64,000 nucleotides of DNA from assembly GCF_041361345.1 (NCBI RefSeq), contig NZ_JBGKAD010000001.1:1240001-1304000 (forward strand). Direction: 5' to 3'. A model generated the notes under the pieces. That model was not told the origin of the DNA. It searched no databases and was given only the letters and a program-made list of their open reading frames with translations. Made by a program: the position numbers and the translations under genes. Source of the stretch: Halobaculum sp. MBLA0147 (lineage in GTDB: Archaea > Halobacteriota > Halobacteria > Halobacteriales > Haloferacaceae). Below are positions 42,871-51,593 of this stretch, in pieces (position 1 is the first letter of the stretch; the number at the start of each line of letters is the position of its first letter).

Positions 42871-43686
42871 GTGAGCGACCTCGCACTCGACGCGACGCAA
42901 CTCGACCGCTACAGCCGCCACGTCATCATGGACGAGGTCGGGCCGGCGGGGCAGGCGGCGTTGCTGGACGCCGCGGTGCTCGTCGTCGGCGCCGGCGGCC
43001 TGGGCTCGCCGGTGATCCAGTACCTCGCGGCCGCGGGCGTCGGCAGGCTCGGGATCGCGGACGACGACGTCGTCGAACGGTCGAACCTCCAGCGACAGGT
43101 GGTCCACGCCGACGCCGACGTGGGCCGCTCGAAGACGGCCTCGGCGGCCGCGTTCGTCCGCGATCTCAACCCCGACGTGACCGTCGTGGAACACGAGACG
43201 CGGGTCGACACCGACACCGTCGAGGACCTGCTGGCCGACTACGACCTGGTGGTCGACGCCAGCGACAACTTCCGGACGCGGTACGTCCTCAACGACGCCG
43301 CGCGGCTCCGGTCGCTCCCGGTCGTCCACGGCGCGATCTACCGCTTCGAGGGACAGGTGACGACGCTCCACCCGGCGGGGCCGTGTTACCGGTGTCTGTT
43401 CCCGTCCGCGCCGGAGCCGGGCGAGGTGCCGAACTGTGCGGAGACGGGTGTGTTGGGTGTCCTCCCCGGTGTCGTCGGCTCGCTCCAGGCGACGGAGGCG
43501 GTGAAGCTGCTCGTCGACCACGGCGACCCGCTCGTCGGCCGGCTCCTCTTCTACGACGCCGCCGACCTGACGACCGAGACGGTCGCCTACGAGCACAACC
43601 CGGACTGTCCCGTCTGTGGCGACGACCCAGTCGCGTCGCTGGACGAGTTCGCGTACGACGACCGCTGTCGACTCGTCGCGGAGTGA
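42871..43686 (+). CDS. ubaA: ThiF/MoeB-type E1-like adenylyltransferase (UbaA)
   Basis: 271 residues from GTG 42871 with TTTATTC 25-30 bases upstream. ATP-binding VVGAGGLGSPVIQYLAAAGVG, RSNLQRQV motif, DASDNFRTRYVLND, and two CxxC pairs: CYRC and CPVC. Haloarchaeal homologues activate SAMP ubiquitin-like proteins for sampylation, molybdopterin synthesis and tRNA thiolation. No SAMP gene is adjacent. Confidence 0.88.
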   Translation: MSDLALDATQLDRYSRHVIMDEVGPAGQAALLDAAVLVVGAGGLGSPVIQYLAAAGVGRLGIADDDVVERSNLQRQVVHADADVGRSKTASAAAFVRDLNPDVTVVEHETRVDTDTVEDLLADYDLVVDASDNFRTRYVLNDAARLRSLPVVHGAIYRFEGQVTTLHPAGPCYRCLFPSAPEPGEVPNCAETGVLGVLPGVVGSLQATEAVKLLVDHGDPLVGRLLFYDAADLTTETVAYEHNPDCPVCGDDPVASLDEFAYDDRCRLVAE

Positions 43687-43692
43687 GTGTCG

Positions 43693-43740
43693 GCGTCACC
43701 CGCGAGTCGTCCCTCCGCGTCACCCGCGAGTCGTCCGTCT
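43693..43740. repeat. 24-bp tandem repeat, 2 copies, after ubaA
   Basis: Units start at 43693 and 43717, six bases after the ubaA stop, beginning GCGTCACCCGCGAGTCGTCC. Confidence 0.85.
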
Positions 43741-43904
43741 CCGTCGTCGCCCCGGGGGGACCTCGACACCTCCGGCGCGACGGCGTCCCCACTCGCGCCG
43801 ACCGGAACCGCCCGACATTTCCGCCGGCCGCTCCGACGTGAGGCCGTGAGACCGAGTCACGTTCCAGAGGCCGTCGCCGGCGACGAGACGCGAGGTGAGC
43901 GGCG

Positions 43905-44339
43905 GTGAGTGTCGCGGCGCTGTTGAACGACCTCCCGTTCGTCCAGCACATGGGCATCGAGGTCGTCGAGGCAGCCGACGGCCACGCGGTCGCCGAACTC
44001 GAACTGGCGGAGGAACACACGACGGTCCCCTCCGGACCCGTCGCACACGGCGGGGTCGCGTACGCGCTGGCCGACACCGTCGGCGGCGCGGCGGTGATCT
44101 CCCTCCACCACCGACCGACGCCGACGGTCGACATGCGGATCGACTACCACGCCCCCGCGACCGACGACCTGCGCGCGGAGGCGGACGTGGTCCGGGACGG
44201 CGGGAGCGTCGCCAGCGCGGACGTGCGCGTCGAGAGCGTCGACGGGACCCACGTCGCCAGCGCTCGCGGCGTGTTCAAGACCGGCGGCAGCGACGACGGC
44301 GGCCCGTGGGGTGCCCGCGAGGACCGTGACCTGGAGTAG
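43905..44339 (+). CDS. Hotdog-fold thioesterase (PaaI family)
   Basis: 144 residues from GTG 43905. It has a conserved loop GPVAHGGVAYALADTVGGAAV, where the Asp starting the hotdog helix is catalytic, then TVDMRIDYHAPATDD. PaaI-type acyl-CoA thioesterases hydrolyse small aromatic or short-chain acyl-CoA; substrate unknown here. Stand-alone gene, 219 bases after ubaA. Confidence 0.83.
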   Translation: MSVAALLNDLPFVQHMGIEVVEAADGHAVAELELAEEHTTVPSGPVAHGGVAYALADTVGGAAVISLHHRPTPTVDMRIDYHAPATDDLRAEADVVRDGGSVASADVRVESVDGTHVASARGVFKTGGSDDGGPWGAREDRDLE

Positions 44340-44471
44340 TGCCCCCACCCCGCGGCGGTACGCACTCGACACTCCCCTCTAGATTCGGACACGACGGTGG
44401 TGAGAACCCTACTTCCGACTATCTTCCGTAGTTTCCAAAATACTATCAGTTGTGTGATCCGACTCGGCCCC

Positions 44472-45752
44472 ATGTCGACGGGAGACCAACGACCGCCGGT
44501 CGTGGGGACGCTCGCCGAGTACAGCGAGGCCCCCTTCGAGCGGCGCTGGGAGTGGAGCGACGGTGAAGACGTGGTCACGATGACGGGGCCCGAGGAGAAC
44601 CACCACCTCGTCGTCCACCCGGACTACGTCCGGCGCGTGCTGTTGGAGGACGACGACCAGTACGTGAAGTACGGCGCGTACGACTCCGTGTTCGGGAACG
44701 GACTGGTGAACGTCTACGGGGAGGAGTGGCGTGCCCAACGAGGCGCGATGCAGCCCGCGTTCACGCCCGACCGCGTGATCTCGTACTGCGAGACGATCCA
44801 GGACGTGGTCCGACCGGCAGTCGAAGCCCGGTCCGACGGGGAGGTCGTCGACGTGCGCGAGTTGATGACCGACCTGACGATGGAGGTGATGTTGGAGACG
44901 CTGTTCGGCGGGACGACCGACGAGGAGGGTGCGATCGGACGCGCGGCAGAACGGATCAACGAGTGGTTCATGGAGTCCGCCACCGCCGGCTCCGTCCCGG
45001 AGTCCGTCGAGTCGAACTTCGACCAGGGACTCGCGGAGATGACGGAGTTGATCGAGGGGATGATCGAAGACCGCGACGGTGACGCCGACAGCGAGGACCT
45101 CCTCTCGATGCTGGTCGCGATGGGACCCGACCACGAGGCGTCGTACACGGACGAGCGCATCCGCGACGAGATGATCACGCTGCTGTTCGCGGCCCACGAG
45201 ACGACCGCGCTCACGCTGGCGTACACGCTCTACCTGCTGGCGGACGCACCCGACGTGGTCGACCGCCTCCAGACGGAACTGGACGACGTGTTGGACGGCG
45301 CGTTCCCCGGCCCCGAGCACGTCCGGGAACTGTCGTACACCGAGCAGGTGATCGACGAGGCGATGCGAATCTACTCGCCGGCCCACTCGCTGTTCCGGGA
45401 GGCGACGGCGGACGTGGAGATCGGCCCCTACGAGATCCCCGAGGGTGACGTGGTGTACCTCCCACAGTGTGTGATCCACAGAGACGACCGCTGGTGGGAC
45501 GATCCCGAGACGTTCCGGCCCGAGCGGTTCGCGGGCGACGACGACAGACACCCGTTCGCGTACTTCCCGTTCGGAGCCGGCCCCCGCCGCTGTATCGGCG
45601 AGCGGTTCGCACGGGCAGAGGCGAAACTCGTCGTCGCGGCGTTCGCCGACGCCTTCACGTTCGACCGCGTCACCGAGGAGTTCGAGATGCTCGCCAGCCT
45701 GACGGCGGTCCCGGACCGACCGCTCGAACTCCGGTTCCGAGACCGAGCCTGA
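44472..45752 (+). CDS. Cytochrome P450
   Basis: 426 residues. I-helix oxygen-activation motif LLFAAHETTALTLAY, ExxR helix in DEAMRIYSP, PERF domain (FRPERF) and heme loop FPFGAGPRRCIGERFA with Cys374 as thiolate ligand. No membrane anchor is visible, so it is soluble and needs an unlinked ferredoxin reductase system. A CAAAATACTATC promoter lies 30-40 bases upstream. Convergent with the unknown gene at 45813, and 0.75 kb from the terpene-synthase-like gene; oxidation of its product is a possibility. Confidence 0.94.
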   Translation: MSTGDQRPPVVGTLAEYSEAPFERRWEWSDGEDVVTMTGPEENHHLVVHPDYVRRVLLEDDDQYVKYGAYDSVFGNGLVNVYGEEWRAQRGAMQPAFTPDRVISYCETIQDVVRPAVEARSDGEVVDVRELMTDLTMEVMLETLFGGTTDEEGAIGRAAERINEWFMESATAGSVPESVESNFDQGLAEMTELIEGMIEDRDGDADSEDLLSMLVAMGPDHEASYTDERIRDEMITLLFAAHETTALTLAYTLYLLADAPDVVDRLQTELDDVLDGAFPGPEHVRELSYTEQVIDEAMRIYSPAHSLFREATADVEIGPYEIPEGDVVYLPQCVIHRDDRWWDDPETFRPERFAGDDDRHPFAYFPFGAGPRRCIGERFARAEAKLVVAAFADAFTFDRVTEEFEMLASLTAVPDRPLELRFRDRA

Positions 45753-45812
45753 CCGCCGCGTCGCGAGTCGCTCCCACGGTGTGTCGGAGCGCGTCACCGA
45801 CGGGGCGGGGGA

Positions 45813-46376
45813 CTACCAGGAGATCTCGAAGGCGGCCTGCTCGTCGGGCTCGGGCTCGGCCGACTGGATCGACGGTTGGGCGTCACTCAGATCCTGGACG
45901 ACGCCGACGAACACGCCCTCGGCGTGCGGGACGGTGAACGGGTAGTCCTCGGTGACGCCGACGTGGGCGCGACTGGCGCCGAGTGACTCGAAGGTGTACT
46001 TCCCGGCGGGGAACTCGCGGCTACTGTTCCGGAACGCCTCCTTGTGCATCGCGGCGAGCGCACCGAGCCCCTCCATCGGGGTCGAGACCTCCGGCGGCCA
46101 CTCGACGGCCTTCGCCGACTCCTTGCCCCCTTCGCGCATCGTCGCCTCGCCAACCTCCTCGCCGAGACTCTGGTACGCGGCGACCACGTCGTCGGTCGTG
46201 TACCACGTCTCGGCGTCTAACTCGCCGAGGTGTTCGCTGAACAGTTCGCGTGCCTTCTTCTCGAACACCCGCGACACCTCGCCGGCACTCTGGACGGTCG
46301 CGAGCGGGTAGCGGCCGATGACTTCCGAGTCGGGATCGTAGCTCGTCACGACCGCAACTCTCCCTTCTAGAGACAT
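45813..46376 (-). CDS. Unknown protein, conserved-looking cytosolic domain
   Basis: 187 residues, not recognised. It starts VAVVTSYDPDSEVIGRYPL, has a helical stretch (VSRVFEKKARELFSEHLGEL) and a C-terminal beta-rich part, VGVTEDYPFTVPHAEGVFVGVVQ. No signal, membrane helix or metal motif. It lies between the P450 and terpene-synthase-like genes, and in the same direction as the latter with a gap of 123 bases; shared function is possible but unproven. Confidence 0.6.
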   Translation of the reverse strand: MSLEGRVAVVTSYDPDSEVIGRYPLATVQSAGEVSRVFEKKARELFSEHLGELDAETWYTTDDVVAAYQSLGEEVGEATMREGGKESAKAVEWPPEVSTPMEGLGALAAMHKEAFRNSSREFPAGKYTFESLGASRAHVGVTEDYPFTVPHAEGVFVGVVQDLSDAQPSIQSAEPEPDEQAAFEISW

Positions 46377-46499
46377 AAATTTAGCGCAGAAGCTTACAAC
46401 TCTCTTCGGTGTTGGTATCACGTGCCACTCTGTGACACACAACTGGTCACCGACCGTTCTCGCAGGTCGACGGTGGGCTGGTTCCGGCAGGTTCGGCGG

Positions 46500-47594
46500 T
46501 CAGCGGTGCCCCTCTGTCGCGAAGTGACTCTGCATGAGCCACTCCATCTTGGCGACCATCTCGGAGCTGTCGAGCGACGACATCCCGAAGTCACGCTCTC
46601 GGAGCCGGTCGCGCCGTTGTTTCCAGTTCCAGGTGAACCGCTCGGAGAGTCCGGCGGCTCTGATCCGGTCGATCACCGCCTCCGGCGACAGCTCGCCGGC
46701 GTCCAACGCGTCGAGGTCCGCCTCGTCGATCACACCCTGGTGGAGCGCCTCGACGATCACGCCGGCACTGTAGTCGTGCTCGTGGACCTCTCGCTCCCAG
46801 GTGATGATCCAGTTACCCAGCCGCCACATGTGCTGGAGTTCGTAGGTGACCCGCCGGAACGCCTGGTAGTCGTCGTGGTCGAACGCCGGGGAGAACATCA
46901 GGTCGATCCCCCAGAACGTGTACAGCCCGATGGCCTGCGTCTCGAAGTACCACGTCTCCTCGGGGTTCATGAACGAGGGGTAGTCCGCCGAGAGACGCGC
47001 GTAGTCCATCCCCTGGTTCGCCTGTCGGAGGTTGAACAGGAACGGCTCGACGAACTCCTCGAACCGCGGCGCCGACTCCAGTCGGTCCATCAGCGCCTCC
47101 CACACCTGGCGAGTACTCTTCGGGTAGTCCTCGTCGATGTCGTCGCGCTCCCAGTCGGGCCGTGCGGTCGGGTACGGCGCCTTCGCCAACTCCCAGAAGG
47201 TCGCCTCGTCGCCGAGCTTCTCCGCGGCGTCGTCGACGAGCGTGATGTAGATGGACACCAGGGTCTTCGCCTCGTGGGCAGCCTCGAAGTGTTCCTCCGG
47301 GACGGTGCTCAGCGTCAGTGGCTCGCCGAAGATGTGCGAGAGCCACTTCCAGAGGTACAGTTGTCGGTCGCCGAGTATCCCGTCGCCCTCGACGATCTCT
47401 CGGATCCGGGGAGACAGCTCCGTCTCGGAGACGGCGTCGAACAGTTCCTCACGCATCTCGTCGCTCAAGTCGAGTCCGAGATCCGTCACGCTCGCACGGC
47501 GGTCGACGGCGGACATCGACGGGACTCTGATGCTGGACCCGGTCTCGACGGGCCCGTCTACACTCGGTGGCTCGTGACGTGCGTCCTGAGACAT
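46500..47594 (-). CDS. Class I terpene-synthase-like protein
   Basis: 364 residues. All-alpha protein of the length of bacterial sesquiterpene synthases. Aspartate-rich motif DDAAE at 121-125 (in IYITLVDDAAEKLGDE) and an NSE-type motif N261-xxx-T265-xxx-E269 (NWIITWERE) are spaced 140 residues apart, as in class I cyclases that bind three Mg ions and diphosphate. Overall helical packing matches, but I cannot test homology, so other diphosphate-processing helical families remain possible. ATG 47594 is favoured because TATTAAACT (minus strand) gives a leaderless start; a palindrome lies between promoter and start. Confidence 0.68.
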   Translation of the reverse strand: MSQDARHEPPSVDGPVETGSSIRVPSMSAVDRRASVTDLGLDLSDEMREELFDAVSETELSPRIREIVEGDGILGDRQLYLWKWLSHIFGEPLTLSTVPEEHFEAAHEAKTLVSIYITLVDDAAEKLGDEATFWELAKAPYPTARPDWERDDIDEDYPKSTRQVWEALMDRLESAPRFEEFVEPFLFNLRQANQGMDYARLSADYPSFMNPEETWYFETQAIGLYTFWGIDLMFSPAFDHDDYQAFRRVTYELQHMWRLGNWIITWEREVHEHDYSAGVIVEALHQGVIDEADLDALDAGELSPEAVIDRIRAAGLSERFTWNWKQRRDRLRERDFGMSSLDSSEMVAKMEWLMQSHFATEGHR

Positions 47595-47598
47595 ACAC

Positions 47599-47613
47599 CC
47601 CACGCTGCGTGGG
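47599..47613. promoter_or_regulatory. Palindrome between promoter and start of the terpene-synthase-like gene
   Basis: CCCACGC-T-GCGTGGG (47599-47613) lies between the minus-strand TATA element (around 47617) and the ATG at 47594, overlapping the predicted transcription start. It is a good candidate operator for a repressor. Confidence 0.55.
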
Positions 47614-47980
47614 AGTAGTTTAATATTATCGTATTTAGACGCTTGTTAGTTGTCGAACATTCGAATTCTTCGGCAACTATCTCTCTAACGATGGTTTCGA
47701 AAGTGGGTGGACATTCAGAATGTCTACGACGTGAACGAACGAGAGACATCTCTACTCACGGTGACCGGTTCGAGCCGAAGTATCCGAGATTCGAGTTGGT
47801 TGCATCCCGTCCCGGCTCGTCGGATAGTTCACGCGACGGACACCGCGTCGTTGGCCCGAGATCGATCTCGGTGGAGGTCTGTCCGTCGGAGACCGACGGG
47901 TTCATACACACAGTCCAGTGTCGAGTCTCGTCCCCGTCGGTGGGACAGGTCGGTGACGTAGGACACACGACTGACAAAGG

Positions 47981-48044
47981 TTTATAAACTTGCGAGCACT
48001 AAGTAGAGGTGAAGGTAGTCGTGGTGACCGGTTCTCACCACGAC
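47981..48044 (+). promoter_or_regulatory. tfb promoter and 10-bp 5'-UTR hairpin
   Basis: TTTATAAA (47981-47988) is a textbook TATA box. The predicted transcription start is near 48011, giving an unusually long leader of about 47 nt. In it GTCGTGGTGA (48018-48027) pairs perfectly with TCACCACGAC (48035-48044) around 7 nt, 14 bases before the ATG. Confidence 0.7.
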
Positions 48045-48057
48045 GAGACTACACACC

Positions 48058-49278
48058 ATGACACGAGACACTCGAACGGACGGTCGGCAGACCGGCGCGG
48101 GCGGGACCGACGTGGAGACGCACGAACACGACGACGTAGCCCCCGAGGAGGGAGGTGGTGGCGCACCGGGTGGTCCACCACTGACGGACGGCGGCGAGCG
48201 GATCCGCGAGCGGCCGGAGCGGACCGACGACCGGACGACGACTGCCGACGAGACGGAGGCGAACGGCGACCGGACGACGACTGCAGAAGCGACCGAGGTG
48301 GAGACGGCCGACGAGCGAGACCGCTGTCCCGAGTGTGGTGGGACGGTCGTCAACGACGCGACCCACGGCGAGACCGTCTGTGCCGACTGTGGGCTCGTCG
48401 TCGAAGAGGACGAGATCGACCGCGGGCCGGAGTGGCGCGCGTTCGACTCGAGCGAGCGCGACCAGAAGAGTCGGGTCGGGGCGCCGACGACGAACATGCT
48501 CCACGACCACGGACTCTCGACGAACATCGGCTGGCAGGACCGGGACGCCTACGGCAACACGCTGTCGGCGAGCCAGCGCCAGAAGATGCAGCGGCTCCGC
48601 ACGTGGAACGAGCGCCTCCGCACCTCCGACCACAGCGAGCGGAACCTGAAGCAGGCGCTCGGGGAGATCGAGCGGATGGCCTCCGCGTTGGGCCTGCCGG
48701 AGAACGTCCGCGAGACGGCCAGCGTGATCTACCGGCGGGCGCTGGAGGAGGACCTCCTCCCCGGCCGCTCCATCGAGGGGATCGCGACGGCGTCGTTACA
48801 CGCCGCCGCGCGGATGGCGGGAGTCCCCCGGTCGATCGACGAGGTGGCACGCGTCTCCCGTGTGGACGAGGAGACGTTCCAGCGGGCGTACCGCTACATC
48901 GTCAAGGAGTTGGAGTTGGAGGTCCAGCCCGCGGACCCGGCGGAGTACCTGCCGCGGTTCGCCTCGAAGCTGGAGCTGTCCGACGAGACGGAGCGGCGGG
49001 CCCGCGAGTTGCTCGCGACCGGCAAGGAGGCGGCGGTCCACTCCGGGAAGTCGCCGGTCGGACTCGCCGCCGCCGCACTGTACGCGGCGGGCGTGTTGAC
49101 CAACGCGGACCTCACACAGAAGCAGGTCAGCGAGGTGACGGACATCTCCGAGGTGACGATCCGCAACCGGTACCAGGAGCTGTTGGAGACCGCCGCCGCG
49201 GCCGAGGAGGCCGACGGTGCCGGGACGCCACCCTCGAACGGAGACGGCGGCGAGGTCCCGGTCGGCGTCGACGGCTGA
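48058..49278 (+). CDS. tfb: Transcription initiation factor TFB with extended N-terminus
   Basis: 406 residues. Zinc ribbon from Cys90 (CPECGG...CADCG), B-finger region with EWRAFDSSERDQKSRVG, and two cyclin folds. It binds TBP-DNA and recruits RNA polymerase. The first 89 residues are acidic and Thr/Glu-rich; most TFBs have only 10-25 residues before the ribbon, so this is either a distinct paralogue or an upstream start. The ATG at 48058 fits the leader hairpin. Haloarchaea carry several TFBs with different target sets. Confidence 0.93.
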   Translation: MTRDTRTDGRQTGAGGTDVETHEHDDVAPEEGGGGAPGGPPLTDGGERIRERPERTDDRTTTADETEANGDRTTTAEATEVETADERDRCPECGGTVVNDATHGETVCADCGLVVEEDEIDRGPEWRAFDSSERDQKSRVGAPTTNMLHDHGLSTNIGWQDRDAYGNTLSASQRQKMQRLRTWNERLRTSDHSERNLKQALGEIERMASALGLPENVRETASVIYRRALEEDLLPGRSIEGIATASLHAAARMAGVPRSIDEVARVSRVDEETFQRAYRYIVKELELEVQPADPAEYLPRFASKLELSDETERRARELLATGKEAAVHSGKSPVGLAAAALYAAGVLTNADLTQKQVSEVTDISEVTIRNRYQELLETAAAAEEADGAGTPPSNGDGGEVPVGVDG

Positions 49279-49288
49279 TCGGTACTCC

Positions 49289-49331
49289 CCGTCGACGACC
49301 GGTCCCCCCGCTGCCGTCGACGACCGGTCCC
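49289..49331. repeat. 25-bp repeat, 2 copies, downstream of tfb
   Basis: CCGTCGACGACCGGTCCC occurs at 49289 and 49314. The tfb stop region GTCGACGGCTGATCGGT resembles the unit, suggesting duplication of the gene end. Confidence 0.7.
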
Positions 49332-49498
49332 AACTGCGTCCGCGAACCACCGGACGGCAGTGTTCTGATCGGACACTGACACGAGACCACCACACGACGA
49401 GCCGGACCAGTCCCCCGACTGGTCTCTCTCGGACCGTCCTCCTCTCACGGATCCGTCACGTGCCAAACTATATGTCACGGTCTCTCACACAGTGAGGT

Positions 49499-49699
49499 AT
49501 GGGTGTGCCACTGGGGCTGTTCGGACGTGGACCGGACCGGGCCGACGACGACCACGGTCGGGAGCGTGGTCCAGGCGATCGACGGGAGGCGGACACCGCG
49601 ACACACAGGGAGTGTCGCCACTGCGGTCGGAACCTCGCGACGACGGCGCGACGCTGTGGGAACTGTGGCGGTCGTGCGGTCACCTACGAGGTGGCGTGA
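49499..49699 (+). CDS. Small zinc-ribbon protein (66 aa)
   Basis: 66 residues. The C-terminal half has two CxxC knuckles (CRHCGRNLATTARRCGNCGG); the N-terminal half is Arg/Asp-rich and disordered. AACTATATG is 25-33 bases upstream, fitting a leaderless transcript. Small zinc-finger proteins are abundant in haloarchaea, some with regulatory roles; function unknown here. Confidence 0.8.
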   Translation: MGVPLGLFGRGPDRADDDHGRERGPGDRREADTATHRECRHCGRNLATTARRCGNCGGRAVTYEVA

Positions 49700-49929
49700 G
49701 CGGTCGGCGGTGTCGCCGCCACCACCGAATGTGCGTGTCGCCGCCACCGCGAGTGTCACGTAGCGTCGCGACGAGCTATCGACGACCGTCGAACCACGAG
49801 GGTGACGACGGTCGTGTTCGCGGCCCACTCGGTCCAGCTGGGTCGGCGCAGTCTGGTGATCTCGCCCCGGTTCGACGGGTGTCTCTGGAACGGTAACGCT
49901 TTTTGACGGCCCTCGGGAACGTGGCGGGT

Positions 49930-51066
49930 ATGTCCGACGAACTGAAGCGAGGGCTGGAGGGTGTGTTGGTGGCGGAGTCGAGTCTGAGCTACATCGACGG
50001 GAGCGAGGGGAATCTCGTCTACCGCGGCTACACCATCGAGGACCTCGCCGCGGAGGCCTCCTACGAAGAGACGCTGTACCTCCTGTGGCACGGTGAACTG
50101 CCGACGAGCGAGGAGTTAGCGACGTTCGCAGACGCGATGGCCGCCGAGCGGTCGCTGCCCGACGACGTGCTGGAGGCGGTGACGACGCTGGGTCGACGTG
50201 GCGGGGACCCGATGGCGGCGTTGCAGACGACGGTGTCGATGCTGTCGGCGTACGACGCGGACGCCGACGCGGACCCGACCGACGCCGACGCGAACGTCCG
50301 GAAGGGACGCCGGATCACGGCGAAACTGCCGACGGCGTTGGCGGCGTTCGCCCGCGCTCGCGACGGCGAGGACCCGGTCGCTCCGCGGGAGGATCTGAGT
50401 CACGCCGCCAACTTCCTCTACATGTTGAACGGCGAGGAGCCGGACGAGGTGACGGCGGACGTGTTCGACCAGGCGCTCGTGCTCCACGCCGACCACGGAC
50501 TCAACGCCTCCACCTTCGGCGGGATGGTGACCGCCTCCACGCTGGCGGACCTCCACGCCGCGGTCACCTCCGGGATCGGCGCACTCTCGGGGAGTCTCCA
50601 CGGCGGCGCGAACGCGAACGTGATGCGGATGCTCCAGGAGATCGACGCCGCCGAGCAGGACCCCGTCGAGTGGGTCGAGCAGGCGCTGGCAGACGGCCGA
50701 CGTGTCGCCGGCTTCGGCCACCGCGTGTACGACGTGAAGGACCCGCGAGCGAAGATCCTCGGCGCACAGTCGGAGGACCTCGGCGAGGCGGCCGGCGACA
50801 CGAAGTGGTACGAGATGAGCGTCGCCATCGAGGAGTACATGGCCGAGGAGAAGGGACTCGCTCCGAACGTGGACTTCTACTCCGCGTCGACGTACTACCA
50901 GATGGGCATCCCGGTCGACATCTACACGCCCATCTTCGCACTCTCGCGAGTCGGCGGCTGGATCGCCCACGTGCTGGAGCAGTACGACGACAACCGGCTG
51001 ATCCGTCCGCGTGCCCGCTACGTCGGCGAGACGGACCGCGAGTGGGTGCCGATCGACGAGCGGTAG
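49930..51066 (+). CDS. citZ: Citrate synthase
   Basis: 378 residues. GLEGVLVAESSLSYIDGSEGNLVYRGY start, catalytic His in HADHGLNASTF, LHGGANANVMRML, second catalytic His in GFGHRVYD and catalytic Asp in APNVDFYSA. Condenses oxaloacetate and acetyl-CoA for the TCA cycle. CGCTTTTTGACG upstream is its promoter. A short acidic insert (DADADADPTDADAN near residue 118) is a halophilic feature. Confidence 0.97.
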   Translation: MSDELKRGLEGVLVAESSLSYIDGSEGNLVYRGYTIEDLAAEASYEETLYLLWHGELPTSEELATFADAMAAERSLPDDVLEAVTTLGRRGGDPMAALQTTVSMLSAYDADADADPTDADANVRKGRRITAKLPTALAAFARARDGEDPVAPREDLSHAANFLYMLNGEEPDEVTADVFDQALVLHADHGLNASTFGGMVTASTLADLHAAVTSGIGALSGSLHGGANANVMRMLQEIDAAEQDPVEWVEQALADGRRVAGFGHRVYDVKDPRAKILGAQSEDLGEAAGDTKWYEMSVAIEEYMAEEKGLAPNVDFYSASTYYQMGIPVDIYTPIFALSRVGGWIAHVLEQYDDNRLIRPRARYVGETDREWVPIDER

Positions 51067-51161
51067 AGAACGCACTCGGGCGGGGGCGCGGTCGTCGATG
51101 TGTCCCGGGCGCGGTCGCCCGCGGCGGAACGATTTTGTGCCGAACTGCCGTCGACTCGAAC

Positions 51162-51593
51162 ATGGACGAGACCGGGAGTGAGGCGGACGTTCTCACCGCG
51201 CTGGGCGAGACGCTCCGCGACGTCGAGACGGTCGAGTTCGCGGTGGTGTTCGGCTCGCAGGTCTCTGGCGACGCGACAGACGCGTCGGACCTCGATCTCG
51301 CGGTCAAGTTCGCCGACAATCTCTCGGCGAACGAGCGGTTCCACGAGCGGTGTCGTCTCGCGGGTGCCCTCCAGCGCGACGACCGCCCGTTCGTCGACGT
51401 CTCCGACGTCGAGGCACTGCCACTGGAGGTGGCACACGACGCCGTCTCGGGACGACTCGTCTGTGGCGACAGACGGGCCTTCGAGGCGTTCGAACGCGAG
51501 ATCGAGGCCCGGTTCGCCGACGAACGTGAGGACCTCCGGACACGCCGGCAGCGTGTGATCGACCGGATCGCCGAGGAGGGACTCCGTGGCTGA
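51162..51593 (+). CDS. MNT-type nucleotidyltransferase (MntA-like antitoxin), no HepT partner nearby
   Basis: 143 residues. AVVFGSQVSGDATDASDLDLAV is the minimal nucleotidyltransferase motif (GSxxxG then DxD). MntA antitoxins AMPylate the HepT RNase toxin, usually encoded next door; here the next gene is a DUF2298 membrane protein and no HepT-like ORF is seen. A GATTTTGTG element lies about 27 bases before the ATG. Orphan status suggests a different role. Confidence 0.82.
   Translation: MDETGSEADVLTALGETLRDVETVEFAVVFGSQVSGDATDASDLDLAVKFADNLSANERFHERCRLAGALQRDDRPFVDVSDVEALPLEVAHDAVSGRLVCGDRRAFEAFEREIEARFADEREDLRTRRQRVIDRIAEEGLRG

Larger units (their letters stand above)
47595..48057. other. 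Intergenic region between terpene-synthase-like and tfb genes
   Basis: About 460 bases. It contains the divergent promoters and the tfb leader. ORFs on both strands (plus 47643-47987, minus 47756-47977) are Ser/Arg-rich with no family signature and are not accepted. ACATTC-A-GAATGT (47711-47723) is a small palindrome. The 12-mer GGTGACCGGTTC occurs here (about 47760) and again in the tfb leader hairpin. Confidence 0.6.

Noticed and set aside
47643-47987. Plus-strand ORF upstream of tfb
   Set aside because: Ser/Arg-rich with no family signature, and its stop overlaps the TATA box of tfb; treated as non-coding.
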